The translations under genes and the position numbers were made by a program. Shown piece by piece: positions 1 to 6,553 of a stretch of DNA of 6,553 nt (its first letter is position 1; every line of letters starts with the position of its first letter). The notes beneath the pieces are model-generated. The model had not been told where the DNA came from. It was given only the letters and a program-made list of their open reading frames with translations, and did no database searches. Origin of the DNA: Chloroflexota bacterium (GTDB taxonomy: Bacteria; Chloroflexota; Anaerolineae; Promineifilales; Promineifilaceae); the NCBI GenBank assembly GCA_024640485.1, contig JAHEEY010000273.1, positions 1 to 6,553 on the forward strand, written 5' to 3'.

Positions 1-895
1 CGCGTTCGCTAATCTGGGGGGCACCAGCCAGGCGGCCTCCGTGGGCGGCAGCCTGCATCTGTCCGGCGGGCTGCGGGACGGCGATCACAGCTTCAAGGCG
101 GCGGGGGAGATCATCGTCCGATGGCCTTCCGATGCCCCGCTGTCGCTGACCGCCGCCGGCAGTAAGGTGCTCTCCACCCTGAACCTGAACAGCCTGACGG
201 AATCGACGGCCGACGGGATCCACACCCTGACCGGCTACATCGAACATTTCAAGTGCCGGCTGATGCTGGCATCGGATGAGCGCATCGGCATCAAAGGGGT
301 GACCGGACAGGACCGGGGCCCGGTGCCGGCAGCGGCGTATGAATTTGATTTTGAGCCGCCTCCCCCACCGGCGGAAGCGGCGCCCATCGGCCAACCGCTG
401 AGCTTCAGCGACCAGCTGAGCCAGGCGATCACCAGCCGGCTGGAAGCGGCGGGGACGCCGGCAGATCCGGCGGTCGTCCAGACGGTGGTGGCCAAAGCGC
501 TGGCGGATTTGATGGCTGAAGAGCCGGCAGCGGACGATGCGGCGACAGAAGCGGAAGCCGCGGCTGTGGTTCCCGCAGCCAGCGTGGCGGCGGCGGAAAA
601 AGCGGTGCGCACCGCCGAGCAATCGCTGCAGCGGGCGGCAGACAAGACTGATGAGGTCCGCCGAAAAGCGGAAGGGACCGGACCAGCTGCCCCCGCGCCA
701 GAGGCTGAAGCAGCGGCGCCCAGCTCGGAACCGCCGGCGGCAGAGAAAGCTGCCGGGAAAGCGCCGGCTGTCCCGCCCGACCCAACCCAGGAAACCATGG
801 CCACCGAAGCGCAGCTGAATATCCTCAAGCTGCTGCGCGACGGCCATATTAGCGTTGAGCAAGCCAAAACGCTGCTGGACGCCGAAAAGAAGTAG
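1..895 (+). CDS. SHOCT-like-domain protein, 5'-truncated by the window edge
   Basis: The reading frame is open from the first complete codon at base 2, so the true start lies upstream; the GTG at 41 is only the first start-like codon inside the window. About 297 residues are visible. The first ~110 look like beta-strand repeats (for example 'AAGEIIVRWPSDAPLSLTA'), as in the DUF4097/YvlB-like surface or polymer-forming domains; this is a resemblance, not a firm match. The middle part, about bases 360-800, is low complexity, rich in Ala, Pro and Glu, with a short Ala/Lys/Glu stretch that could form a coiled coil. The last ~30 residues (bases 800-892) have the pattern 'ILKLLRDGHISVEQAKTLL', typical of the SHOCT-like helical pair (x-IL-x-L-x-x-G-x-I-(S/T)-x-E-x-A-x-x-LL) that ends many YvlB/DUF4097-type proteins. 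I see no membrane segment. The stop is 9 bases before trpF, suggesting co-transcription. The biological role is unknown. Confidence 0.75.
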   Translation, partial: AFANLGGTSQAASVGGSLHLSGGLRDGDHSFKAAGEIIVRWPSDAPLSLTAAGSKVLSTLNLNSLTESTADGIHTLTGYIEHFKCRLMLASDERIGIKGVTGQDRGPVPAAAYEFDFEPPPPPAEAAPIGQPLSFSDQLSQAITSRLEAAGTPADPAVVQTVVAKALADLMAEEPAADDAATEAEAAAVVPAASVAAAEKAVRTAEQSLQRAADKTDEVRRKAEGTGPAAPAPEAEAAAPSSEPPAAEKAAGKAPAVPPDPTQETMATEAQLNILKLLRDGHISVEQAKTLLDAEKK

Positions 896-904
896 TCGCT
901 GTTT

Positions 905-1582
905 ATGAAAGTAAAGATTTGCGGCATCACCAACCTGGCAGACGCCCAGGCAGCCGCGGCTGCCGGCGCGGATTACCTGGGTTTCATCTTCTATCCCCCC
1001 AGCAAGCGGGCGGTGGACGTGGAAACGGCGGCGGGTATCGCCGCCCAACTGCGGGCCTACCCCGGCTGCCCAGGGCTGGTGGGGGTCTTTGTCAATGAAA
1101 GCGGGGAGCGAATGGCCGAAATACTGAACCGCTGCCAGCTGGATTTGGCCCAGCTGAGCGGCGACGAGGTCCCTTTCCTGGTGGGCGACCCGGCGTCACC
1201 GATTTTCGGCCGGGCGTACAAGGCGCTGCAGCCGGCTACCTTCACCGAGGCGGAGGTGGAAGCGGAATGGTACCTGCCCAAACAGGGGGATGATGCCGGC
1301 CCGCCGGACCATCCGCTGCTGCTCATCGACAGCTACCATCCCAACCTGCGCGGCGGGACTGGCGAGACCGGCGACTGGGAGATGAGCGCCAAACTGGCGG
1401 CATCAGTCCCAGGGCTGATGCTGGCTGGAGGGCTGAACGCCGACAATGTGGCTGAAGCGGTGCGGCAGGTGCAGCCGTTCGGCGTAGACGTGGCCAGCGG
1501 TGTGGAAGCCAGCCCGGGCCGAAAAGATCACCAGCAGGTGCGCGACTTCATCACCAACGCCAAAGCGGCCGCCGCCGGATAG
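905..1582 (+). CDS. trpF: Phosphoribosylanthranilate isomerase (TrpF)
   Basis: This cytoplasmic enzyme of tryptophan synthesis isomerises N-(5-phosphoribosyl)anthranilate to 1-(o-carboxyphenylamino)-1-deoxyribulose 5-phosphate. At 225 residues it has the normal length for a stand-alone (beta/alpha)8 barrel TrpF. The N-terminus 'MKVKICGITN' holds the catalytic general-base Cys (C6). The general-acid Asp is D142 in 'LLLIDSYHPN', followed by the 'GGTGETGDW' loop (150-158). The phosphate-binding strands are 'LAGGLNADNV' (173-182) and 'GVDVASGVE' (193-201), followed by 'GRKD'. The usual 'QLHGDE' motif reads 'QLSGDE' here (S85), an uncommon change outside the catalytic pair. The ATG at 905 is chosen because it puts the KICG motif at its normal place. 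The ribosome-binding site is weak (AAGAAG at 887-892), so translation may be coupled to the preceding gene. A perfect GC hairpin spans the stop codon. The product call is secure. Confidence 0.97.
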   Translation: MKVKICGITNLADAQAAAAAGADYLGFIFYPPSKRAVDVETAAGIAAQLRAYPGCPGLVGVFVNESGERMAEILNRCQLDLAQLSGDEVPFLVGDPASPIFGRAYKALQPATFTEAEVEAEWYLPKQGDDAGPPDHPLLLIDSYHPNLRGGTGETGDWEMSAKLAASVPGLMLAGGLNADNVAEAVRQVQPFGVDVASGVEASPGRKDHQQVRDFITNAKAAAAG

Positions 1583-1590
1583 CGGCGGCC
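1567..1590 (+). other. Perfect 9-bp GC hairpin across the trpF stop codon
   Basis: GGCCGCCGC (1567-1575) and GCGGCGGCC (1582-1590) are exact inverted copies around the 6-base loop CGGATA. The stem includes the last trpF codons and the final base of the TAG stop. No T-run follows (the next bases are AACCCCAGG), so it is not a classical intrinsic terminator. It ends six bases before the AGGA ribosome-binding site of the NUDIX gene. In RNA it could stabilise the 3' end of trpF, cause partial termination, or limit ribosome loading on the next gene. The inverted repeat itself is directly visible. Its role is inferred, and in GC-rich DNA with Ala codons (GCC) it may be fortuitous. Confidence 0.5.
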
Positions 1591-1609
1591 AACCCCAGGA
1601 ACCTCCCTC

Positions 1610-2170
1610 ATGAAGAGACCATTTGTAACTGTGTCCAGCCGCATCGCCTTCTCCTGCCCCTGGTACCGGGTGCGCCAGGACGAGATCATCACCCCCGACG
1701 GCGGGCGAGGTGTCTACAACGTGGTGGAAAAAGAGGACGCGGTGTGGATCGTGCCGGTTACCAATGCCGGCGAGATAGTGATGATCTACAACTACCGGTA
1801 CACCGTAGACGATTGGTGCTGGGAGATCCCTGCCGGCAGCCTGGAGCCTCACCACAGCAGCCTCGAGGCGTGCGCCCACGACGAGCTGCGCCAGGAGACC
1901 GGCGGCGTCGCCGAAGAGCTGATTTACGTCAGCCAATTTTACGTAGCCAACGGCATTTTCAACGAGAAAGGGCATGTGTTCCTGGGGCGGAATGTCACCC
2001 TGGGGGAGACGGACCACGAGCCGGCGGAGGTAATGCAGGTCCACCGCAAGCCGGTAGCTGAGGCGCTGCGTATGGCCAGGGCCGGGGAAATCGCCGACGG
2101 ACCATCGGCGCTGGCGCTGATGCTTTCCGCCGATCTTCTATCATCATACACTCAGAGCCAGCGTCCCTGA
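1610..2170 (+). CDS. NUDIX hydrolase, ADP-ribose pyrophosphatase-like
   Basis: This is a 186-residue cytoplasmic protein with the layout of the ADP-ribose pyrophosphatase (NudF) group, which cleaves ADP-ribose or related nucleoside diphosphate compounds to AMP plus a sugar phosphate. An N-terminal strand region (1-45) is followed by 'IVMIYNYRYTVDDWCWEIPAG' (partly equivalent to the vvQyRyp...ElPAG signature). The Nudix box follows at about 76-99, and the C-terminal 'GEIADGPSALAL' segment is typical of the family. The box is degenerate: the expected REUxEExG reads 'DELRQETGG', keeping the two Glu that normally carry metal (E92, E96) but changing Arg to Asp (D91) and the middle Glu to Gln (Q95). 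The spacing before it is one residue longer than the strict consensus. E137 in 'DHEPAEVM' is a candidate for the extra acidic residue of the catalytic loop. A ribosome-binding site AGGA (1597-1600) lies 9 bases before the ATG. The true substrate cannot be read from sequence. Confidence 0.85.
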   Translation: MKRPFVTVSSRIAFSCPWYRVRQDEIITPDGGRGVYNVVEKEDAVWIVPVTNAGEIVMIYNYRYTVDDWCWEIPAGSLEPHHSSLEACAHDELRQETGGVAEELIYVSQFYVANGIFNEKGHVFLGRNVTLGETDHEPAEVMQVHRKPVAEALRMARAGEIADGPSALALMLSADLLSSYTQSQRP

Positions 2171-2188
2171 TCCTGCTATAATCGGCGG
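2104..2188 (+). repeat. Repeated ATCGGCG/CGCCGAT motif around the trpB promoter
   Basis: ATCGGCG occurs at 2104-2110, its inverse CGCCGAT at 2128-2134, and ATCGGCG again at 2181-2187. The middle and last copies extend to a perfect 8-base inverted repeat (CCGCCGAT 2127-2134 and ATCGGCGG 2181-2188). The last copy overlaps the final two bases of the TATAAT box and the presumed transcription start of trpB. The middle copy could pair with either neighbour in a read-through transcript. This could be an operator or a pair of alternative RNA structures. The motif is also a plausible coding 7-mer in this GC-rich genome (it recurs at about 2990 inside trpB), so chance is a real alternative. Confidence 0.25.
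2174..2182 (+). promoter_or_regulatory. Candidate extended -10 promoter for trpB
   Basis: TG at 2174-2175, one base, then a perfect TATAAT at 2177-2182 match the extended -10 element of the housekeeping sigma factor. It sits just after the NUDIX stop codon (2168-2170). No good -35 hexamer is found about 17 bases upstream (AGAGCC), which extended -10 promoters tolerate. Transcription would start near 2189, giving a leader of about 25 bases with the ribosome-binding site AGAGGAAA (2202-2209) before the ATG at 2214. The leader is too short for a leader-peptide attenuator or T-box. Confidence 0.6.
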
Positions 2189-2213
2189 CAGACTCCGGTT
2201 AAGAGGAAATCCT

Positions 2214-3402
<1,189 letters not shown>

Positions 3403-3422
<20 letters not shown>

Positions 3423-4692
3423 TCCGCGGCAGGGCGATAGGCTGGCCTTCGGCTGCCGGCAGGAAGAAGCTGATGGTAGTGCCCTGCTGATACTGGCTTT
3501 CCAGCCGGACATACCCCTTCTGCAGCTCAACCAGTTCTCTGGTGATCGCCAGCCCCAGGCCGGTGCCCCGTACCGCCGCGGTACTCTGTTCTCCCACTCG
3601 GTAGAATTTCCAGAAGATCTTTTCCTGATCCTCTTCACGAATGCCAATCCCATTGTCCTCCACGCTGATCCGCACGTAGAGGCTGCCCTTCTGCCCATTA
3701 TCTGGGGGATGCGACACCACGCCGGCGGAAATACGAATCCGGCCGCCTGCCGGGGTGTATTTATGGGCATTGCTGAGCAGGTTGGTCAGGATCTGGATCA
3801 GCCGCATCCAATCACCATGAATCGCCGGCAGGTTGGGCGGCAGATCCACGATCAAGGTCTGATGCTTCAGCGCCAGTTGGGCATGAAACGATTTGGCCAC
3901 ATCGTCGATCGCCTCTGCCGCGGAGACCCTGCCCAGGTCCAGATAGAGCTGACCGGTCTCAATCCGGGAAACATCGGTGAGATCCGATACCAGCGCCGAC
4001 AGATGTTGGGCGCTTCTGTGGATCTTGTTCAGCAGGTCTGACTGTACCTGGTTCAACTGCCCGGCACCGTATTTCTGCAGCAGATCCTGGCTGAGGATGA
4101 TGGCTGAGATTGGGGATCTCAGCTCGTGGGAGACAAATGAGACGAAATCGCTCTTGGCCAGGTTGGCCGCCTCCGCTTTGACCAAGGCCCGCTGCAGGGC
4201 GGCTTCCGCCAGGGAGCGGTCTTCCACCTCGTTTTCCAGCCGAGCCGAAGTCGCTTCCACCTGGTCCAGCAGCTCTCTAGCTCTGCCCACAATGCCGCCA
4301 ATGACAATCAGGGTCACCGATATCAACCCGGTCGCATAAGGCAGTATCTGGTCAATGGTGCTGCCCTTGAGAAGGAACAGCAGCCCGTTGACCAGGACAA
4401 AGATGAGCCCCGACAAAAGGCCTGCCTGACGGCGGAAGAGCCAGCCGACAGTGATCACCGGCAGCATCGCCAGCAAGGCGGCTTCACGGCCGACCCTGGG
4501 GAAAAGGATCAGGAAGAGAAAACCGTAGAGCGCTGTCGCAGCGAGCACAGCGGCGTAGCGGCTGATGGGCGACTTGCGATCAAAATGGAGGGGGAAGAAG
4601 CGTTTCATTAATTTTTGTCCGATTCTTTGGACCAGAAGCTCAATCGGACCGTCCACGGACGCAGTTGCCCGCAGACGCTGAGATACCTTCAC
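3403..4692 (-). CDS. Membrane sensor histidine kinase, four-helix, no adjacent regulator
   Basis: This is an inner-membrane sensor kinase that autophosphorylates on His and passes phosphate to a response regulator. Numbering from the GTG at 4692 (429 residues), four hydrophobic segments lie at about 47-64, 70-86, 90-108 and 117-136, with only short loops, so there is no extracellular sensor domain. A predicted helical linker or coiled coil follows (138-178). The HisKA box is 'SFVSHELRSPISAI' with phospho-acceptor H189. The ATPase domain has the N box 'LTNLLSNAHKYT' (N308), G1 'VEDNGIGI', F box 'KIFWKFYRV' and G2 'GTGLGLAIT', so it looks intact. The start is uncertain. The GTG follows directly after an in-frame stop and has no ribosome-binding site. 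The ATG at 4606-4608 (residue 29, 'MKRFFPLHF') has a weak GGA nine bases upstream, and the 28 codons before it have lower GC in third positions than the rest; I give the longest frame, but the ATG is a serious alternative. The signal sensed and the partner regulator are unknown. Confidence 0.93.
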
Positions 4693-4770
4693 TTAATTTG
4701 AATTGATCTACCAAGCAGTGAGTATACCGCCTATTGATTTGAAAAGATATGAGAGAGTAGTCCGGTATGG
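4693..4770 (-). promoter_or_regulatory. AT-rich intergenic region with candidate kinase promoter
   Basis: This 78-base gap is markedly more AT-rich than its surroundings. On the minus strand, TATACT (4726-4721) is a five-of-six match to a -10 box, preceded by GCGG; transcription would start near 4714. There is no good -35 at 17 bases; TTGACC further upstream (4775-4770) is too far away to serve this -10 box. The motifs ATTTGAA (4696-4702 and 4737-4743) and ATTGAT (4702-4707 and 4733-4738) each occur twice, on the two sides of the -10 box, and could be regulator half-sites. A promoter here would let the kinase be expressed apart from the esterase. No terminator hairpin is seen after the esterase stop. 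Confidence 0.4.
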
Positions 4771-5829
4771 TCAATTCTGGCACGGCGGGTAGGCCAGCCG
4801 ATCCCTCGGCCAGCCGGCGGTATGCCAGTCGAGATACTCCCGCAGATGGGCCGCCCAATAACTGTCACTGTGCCCCCCAGGATTGACTACCGCCTGGTGG
4901 CCGATGCCCGCCTGCGTCAGCGAATTGTGCAGCTGCTCTTGCCCAGGACGAAGAAAATCCTCTTCCCCCCAGTCCATCCAGATGCGCAGCCCGGAAAGGT
5001 CTTGCTGAGCGTAGGTCACCAGCGGGTTGTAGTCCGGGCTGTCGGTCTCCAGCCGCAGATGGCTGCTGTGTCCAGACACGGCGCTGAACAGCCAGGGGTG
5101 GCGGAAGGCGATCTCCAATGCCCAGTATCCCCCGCGGGAGATGCCGCCTATGGCCCGCCCGGCAGCCTGAGGCCAGCTGCAGAAGCTGCTGTCAACGTAG
5201 GGGATCAAGCCGTTGACGGTGATCCCCTCAATGCTGTGGTCGTTTCCGGAGGTCATGTTCCCGATTTCTCCGTTGTAGGGCATGAGTACGATGAATGGCG
5301 GATAGCGCCCGTCGGCGATGCCGGCATCGATCAGCCGGGCCAGCCCCAGGTCGGTCCAGTGGCTTTCAGTTTGGATGGAGCCGTGAAACAGATAGAGGAC
5401 TGGGTAGCTCCTGCCGTCATCCCGGTAGCAAGGGGGCAGATAGGCGGTGTAGCGGCGCCAGCCGCTGGCGCTGGGGAATTGGCCACGGTAGAGATAGCCG
5501 CTGCCGTCACATCGGGTCGAATCGGGGACTGATTGGGCGATGGGCAGAGCGCTTTGCGGGGCGGCGGCGGGAAGCGGAGCGGCAGTTGACGGCGGCGGCG
5601 TGGCTGTGTCGGCAGCGGTGGGCAGCGGCGCCGGGCTTGCCGTGGGCGCCGGCAAGGTCGCTTCCGGGGTGTAGGTCGCCGGCAGCCCGATGCCAAAATT
5701 GCTCTGGGGGACCGCGGCGGCAGCTGCCAGGGTGGGCAGCGGCATCGCCGGCTGATGGGCGCAGGCCGCTGCCGTGAGAAGGGGCAGCAGCAGCAGGAGT
5801 CTACTCAGCGTCTTCTGGAGAGTACGCAT
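4771..5829 (-). CDS. Secreted lipoprotein esterase, esterase D/PF00756 type
   Basis: This is a 352-residue alpha/beta-hydrolase predicted to be anchored outside the membrane. The N-terminus has a positive start (MRTLQKTLSR), a Leu-rich core, and 'LLTAAACAH' with candidate lipid-bearing C23. The lipobox is atypical because Ala, not Leu, is at -3. Residues ~28-100 form a Pro/Ala/Thr-rich tether. The catalytic domain (about 107-340) has strand 'YPVLYLFHG' (142-150), the nucleophile elbow 'GISRGG' with S231, a candidate acid D291 in 'WGEEDFLRPG', and H320 in 'GGHSDSYW', together a complete Ser-Asp-His triad. The family includes S-formylglutathione hydrolase, feruloyl and enterochelin esterases and antigen 85; the extracytoplasmic location fits a carbohydrate-ester or siderophore-type substrate better than formylglutathione, but this is inference. 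C107, C134, C217 and C350 might form disulfides. The ATG at 5829 is chosen for the signal peptide; it lies inside the upstream nuclease gene (29-base overlap), with GGAA about 8 bases before it, suggesting coupled translation. Confidence 0.9.
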   Translation of the reverse strand: MRTLQKTLSRLLLLLPLLTAAACAHQPAMPLPTLAAAAAVPQSNFGIGLPATYTPEATLPAPTASPAPLPTAADTATPPPSTAAPLPAAAPQSALPIAQSVPDSTRCDGSGYLYRGQFPSASGWRRYTAYLPPCYRDDGRSYPVLYLFHGSIQTESHWTDLGLARLIDAGIADGRYPPFIVLMPYNGEIGNMTSGNDHSIEGITVNGLIPYVDSSFCSWPQAAGRAIGGISRGGYWALEIAFRHPWLFSAVSGHSSHLRLETDSPDYNPLVTYAQQDLSGLRIWMDWGEEDFLRPGQEQLHNSLTQAGIGHQAVVNPGGHSDSYWAAHLREYLDWHTAGWPRDRLAYPPCQN

Positions 5830-6553
5830 CGGCGGATTCCAGCCGCTGTTTCCGCTTCAGGCGGGCCAGCCGGTAGAGCAGTTCGTCCCGTTCCAGTTCG
5901 GCGCGGCGGGGGTGATCCCAGCTGTTGACCAGGGCCATCGCTCGCTCTATCCAGGTGATCGCCTGGGACAACTCCTTTTGATGCCATTCGTAATGCTTGG
6001 CCAGCTCCACGTGGGCTTCGACGCCGCTGAAGCTGGTGGCGGCGATCTGCTGCCAGACGGGCACCGCTTCAGCACGGCGGTCGGCCCGGCGCAGCAGCAG
6101 CCCCAGCCGGTGCAGCGCCTGGTGATAGAGGTCCAGGGGCAGATCGCCAGCGGCAGCCAGGCGCAAATTGCGCTCCGCTTCGCTTTCCAGCCCCAGGTCG
6201 GCCTGCCACTTGCCCAGACTGAGCAGATCCAGGGGATCATTCCCCTCACCCGCTTTGACAAATTGATCCAGCAGCCGGCTGGTCAGGGTGACCATGGAGA
6301 GCATGTCGATCTGGTTGTGGTAGAAGACCCGCACCAGCTCGCTGGCGTCGCCGCTGCGCAGATAGTTGGTGTACATCGCCGGGATCATCCAGCCAGGGAC
6401 GTCCTGATGGGTACGGTGAAGCCCCAGCAGGTTTTCCTCCAGCGCCCCCAAAGCCACCGATCCCAGCCGGTCGCGCCACAAGCGGCGGGAGGGATGGAGC
6501 AGATCGATGTGGGGCCGTTCGCGGATGTCGGTGGGCATCCGGTTCATCAAGAA
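5801..6553 (-). CDS. RNase H-like (YprB-type) putative exonuclease with TPR-like repeats, N-terminus missing
   Basis: The frame is open to the right-hand window edge (the edge codon is TTC, Phe), so the gene begins beyond the window; the TTG at 6550 and ATG at 6547 are internal. About 250 C-terminal residues are visible. The first ~100 match the end of the RNase_H_2/YprB-like 3'-5' exonuclease domain (PF13482): 'HIDLLHPSRRLWRDRL' (near 6510-6464), 'LGALEENLLGL', 'DVPGWMIPAMYTNYLRSGD', and the catalytic-Asp segment 'VFYHNQIDMLSM' (near 6330-6293). The first acidic motifs of the DEDD set would lie outside the window. Then come about three helical pairs with TPR spacing (about 6240-5960; 'LGKWQADLGLESEAERNLRLA', 'ALHRLGLLLRRADRRAEAVPVW', 'AHVELAKHYEW..QAITWIERAMAL') and a charged tail. 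This nuclease-plus-TPR layout is familiar in Chloroflexota. Substrate and role are unknown. It overlaps the esterase start by 29 bases; a functional link between the two is not obvious. Confidence 0.85.
   Translation of the reverse strand, partial: FLMNRMPTDIRERPHIDLLHPSRRLWRDRLGSVALGALEENLLGLHRTHQDVPGWMIPAMYTNYLRSGDASELVRVFYHNQIDMLSMVTLTSRLLDQFVKAGEGNDPLDLLSLGKWQADLGLESEAERNLRLAAAGDLPLDLYHQALHRLGLLLRRADRRAEAVPVWQQIAATSFSGVEAHVELAKHYEWHQKELSQAITWIERAMALVNSWDHPRRAELERDELLYRLARLKRKQRLESADAYSPEDAE

Noticed and set aside
235..933. Long open frame on the minus strand opposite the SHOCT-like gene (232 codons)
   Set aside because: Its product is a Ser/Ala-rich low-complexity sequence that mirrors the Ala/Pro/Glu codons of the real gene. 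GC-rich DNA commonly leaves such antisense frames open, and there is no domain or ribosome-binding site.
1403..2044. Minus-strand open frame of 213 codons across trpF and the NUDIX gene
   Set aside because: It is fully antisense to two clearly conserved genes, shows no recognisable motif, and crosses the hairpin and gene boundary; it is a shadow frame.
2127..2188. A known TrpR operator at the trpB promoter
   Set aside because: The inverted repeat is GC-rich with a 46-base gap and does not resemble the compact CTAG-centred TrpR operator.
2183..2213. A trp leader-peptide attenuator or T-box before trpB
   Set aside because: The leader is only about 25 bases from the likely start site, has no run of Trp codons, no T-box sequence and no terminator hairpin.
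4822..5532. Plus-strand open frame of 236 codons opposite the esterase gene
   Set aside because: The esterase frame has the full catalytic triad, whereas this frame has only Val/Gly/Ala-rich sequence without a domain; it is a shadow.

Overview
The window looks like ordinary chromosomal DNA from a GC-rich bacterium. I favour a member of the Chloroflexota (Anaerolineae/Caldilineae-like). The reasons are an RNase H-like nuclease domain followed by TPR-like helices, a short SHOCT-like C-terminal helical pair on an Ala/Pro/Glu-rich tail, a TrpF of the 'DSYHPNLRGGTG' type, and a lipoprotein tethered by a Pro/Thr/Ala-rich linker. This assignment rests on family resemblance only. I see no mobile element, CRISPR array, tRNA, rRNA or phage-like gene.

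Plus-strand half (1-3422). The 3' end of a gene for a SHOCT-like-domain protein is followed by trpF (phosphoribosylanthranilate isomerase), a NUDIX hydrolase of the ADP-ribose pyrophosphatase type, and trpB (tryptophan synthase beta chain). The first three genes are tightly spaced (9 and 27 bases) and read as one transcription unit. trpB follows 43 bases after the NUDIX gene and has its own near-perfect extended -10 promoter (TGCTATAAT), so it may be expressed both by read-through and independently. No trpA lies next to trpB, so the tryptophan genes are split and share their unit with a nucleotide-hydrolase gene.

Minus-strand half (3403-6553). Reading right to left, the genes are the C-terminal part of an RNase H-like (YprB-type) putative exonuclease with TPR-like repeats, a secreted lipoprotein esterase of the esterase D/PF00756 type, and a four-helix membrane histidine kinase. 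The nuclease and esterase genes overlap by 29 bases and are probably translationally coupled. An AT-rich 78-base gap separates the esterase from the kinase and carries a candidate promoter. The kinase has no response regulator in the window. The kinase and trpB genes converge and overlap by 20 bases at their 3' ends, with no intrinsic terminator visible.

How the genes fit together: TrpF and TrpB catalyse two steps of tryptophan synthesis. The other proteins (NUDIX housecleaning enzyme, nuclease, surface esterase, sensor kinase) have no evident shared pathway. I found no convincing undescribed system. The points most worth a second look are the degenerate Nudix box, the perfect GC hairpin across the trpF stop codon, the repeated motif around the trpB promoter, and the paired AT-rich motifs flanking the kinase promoter.
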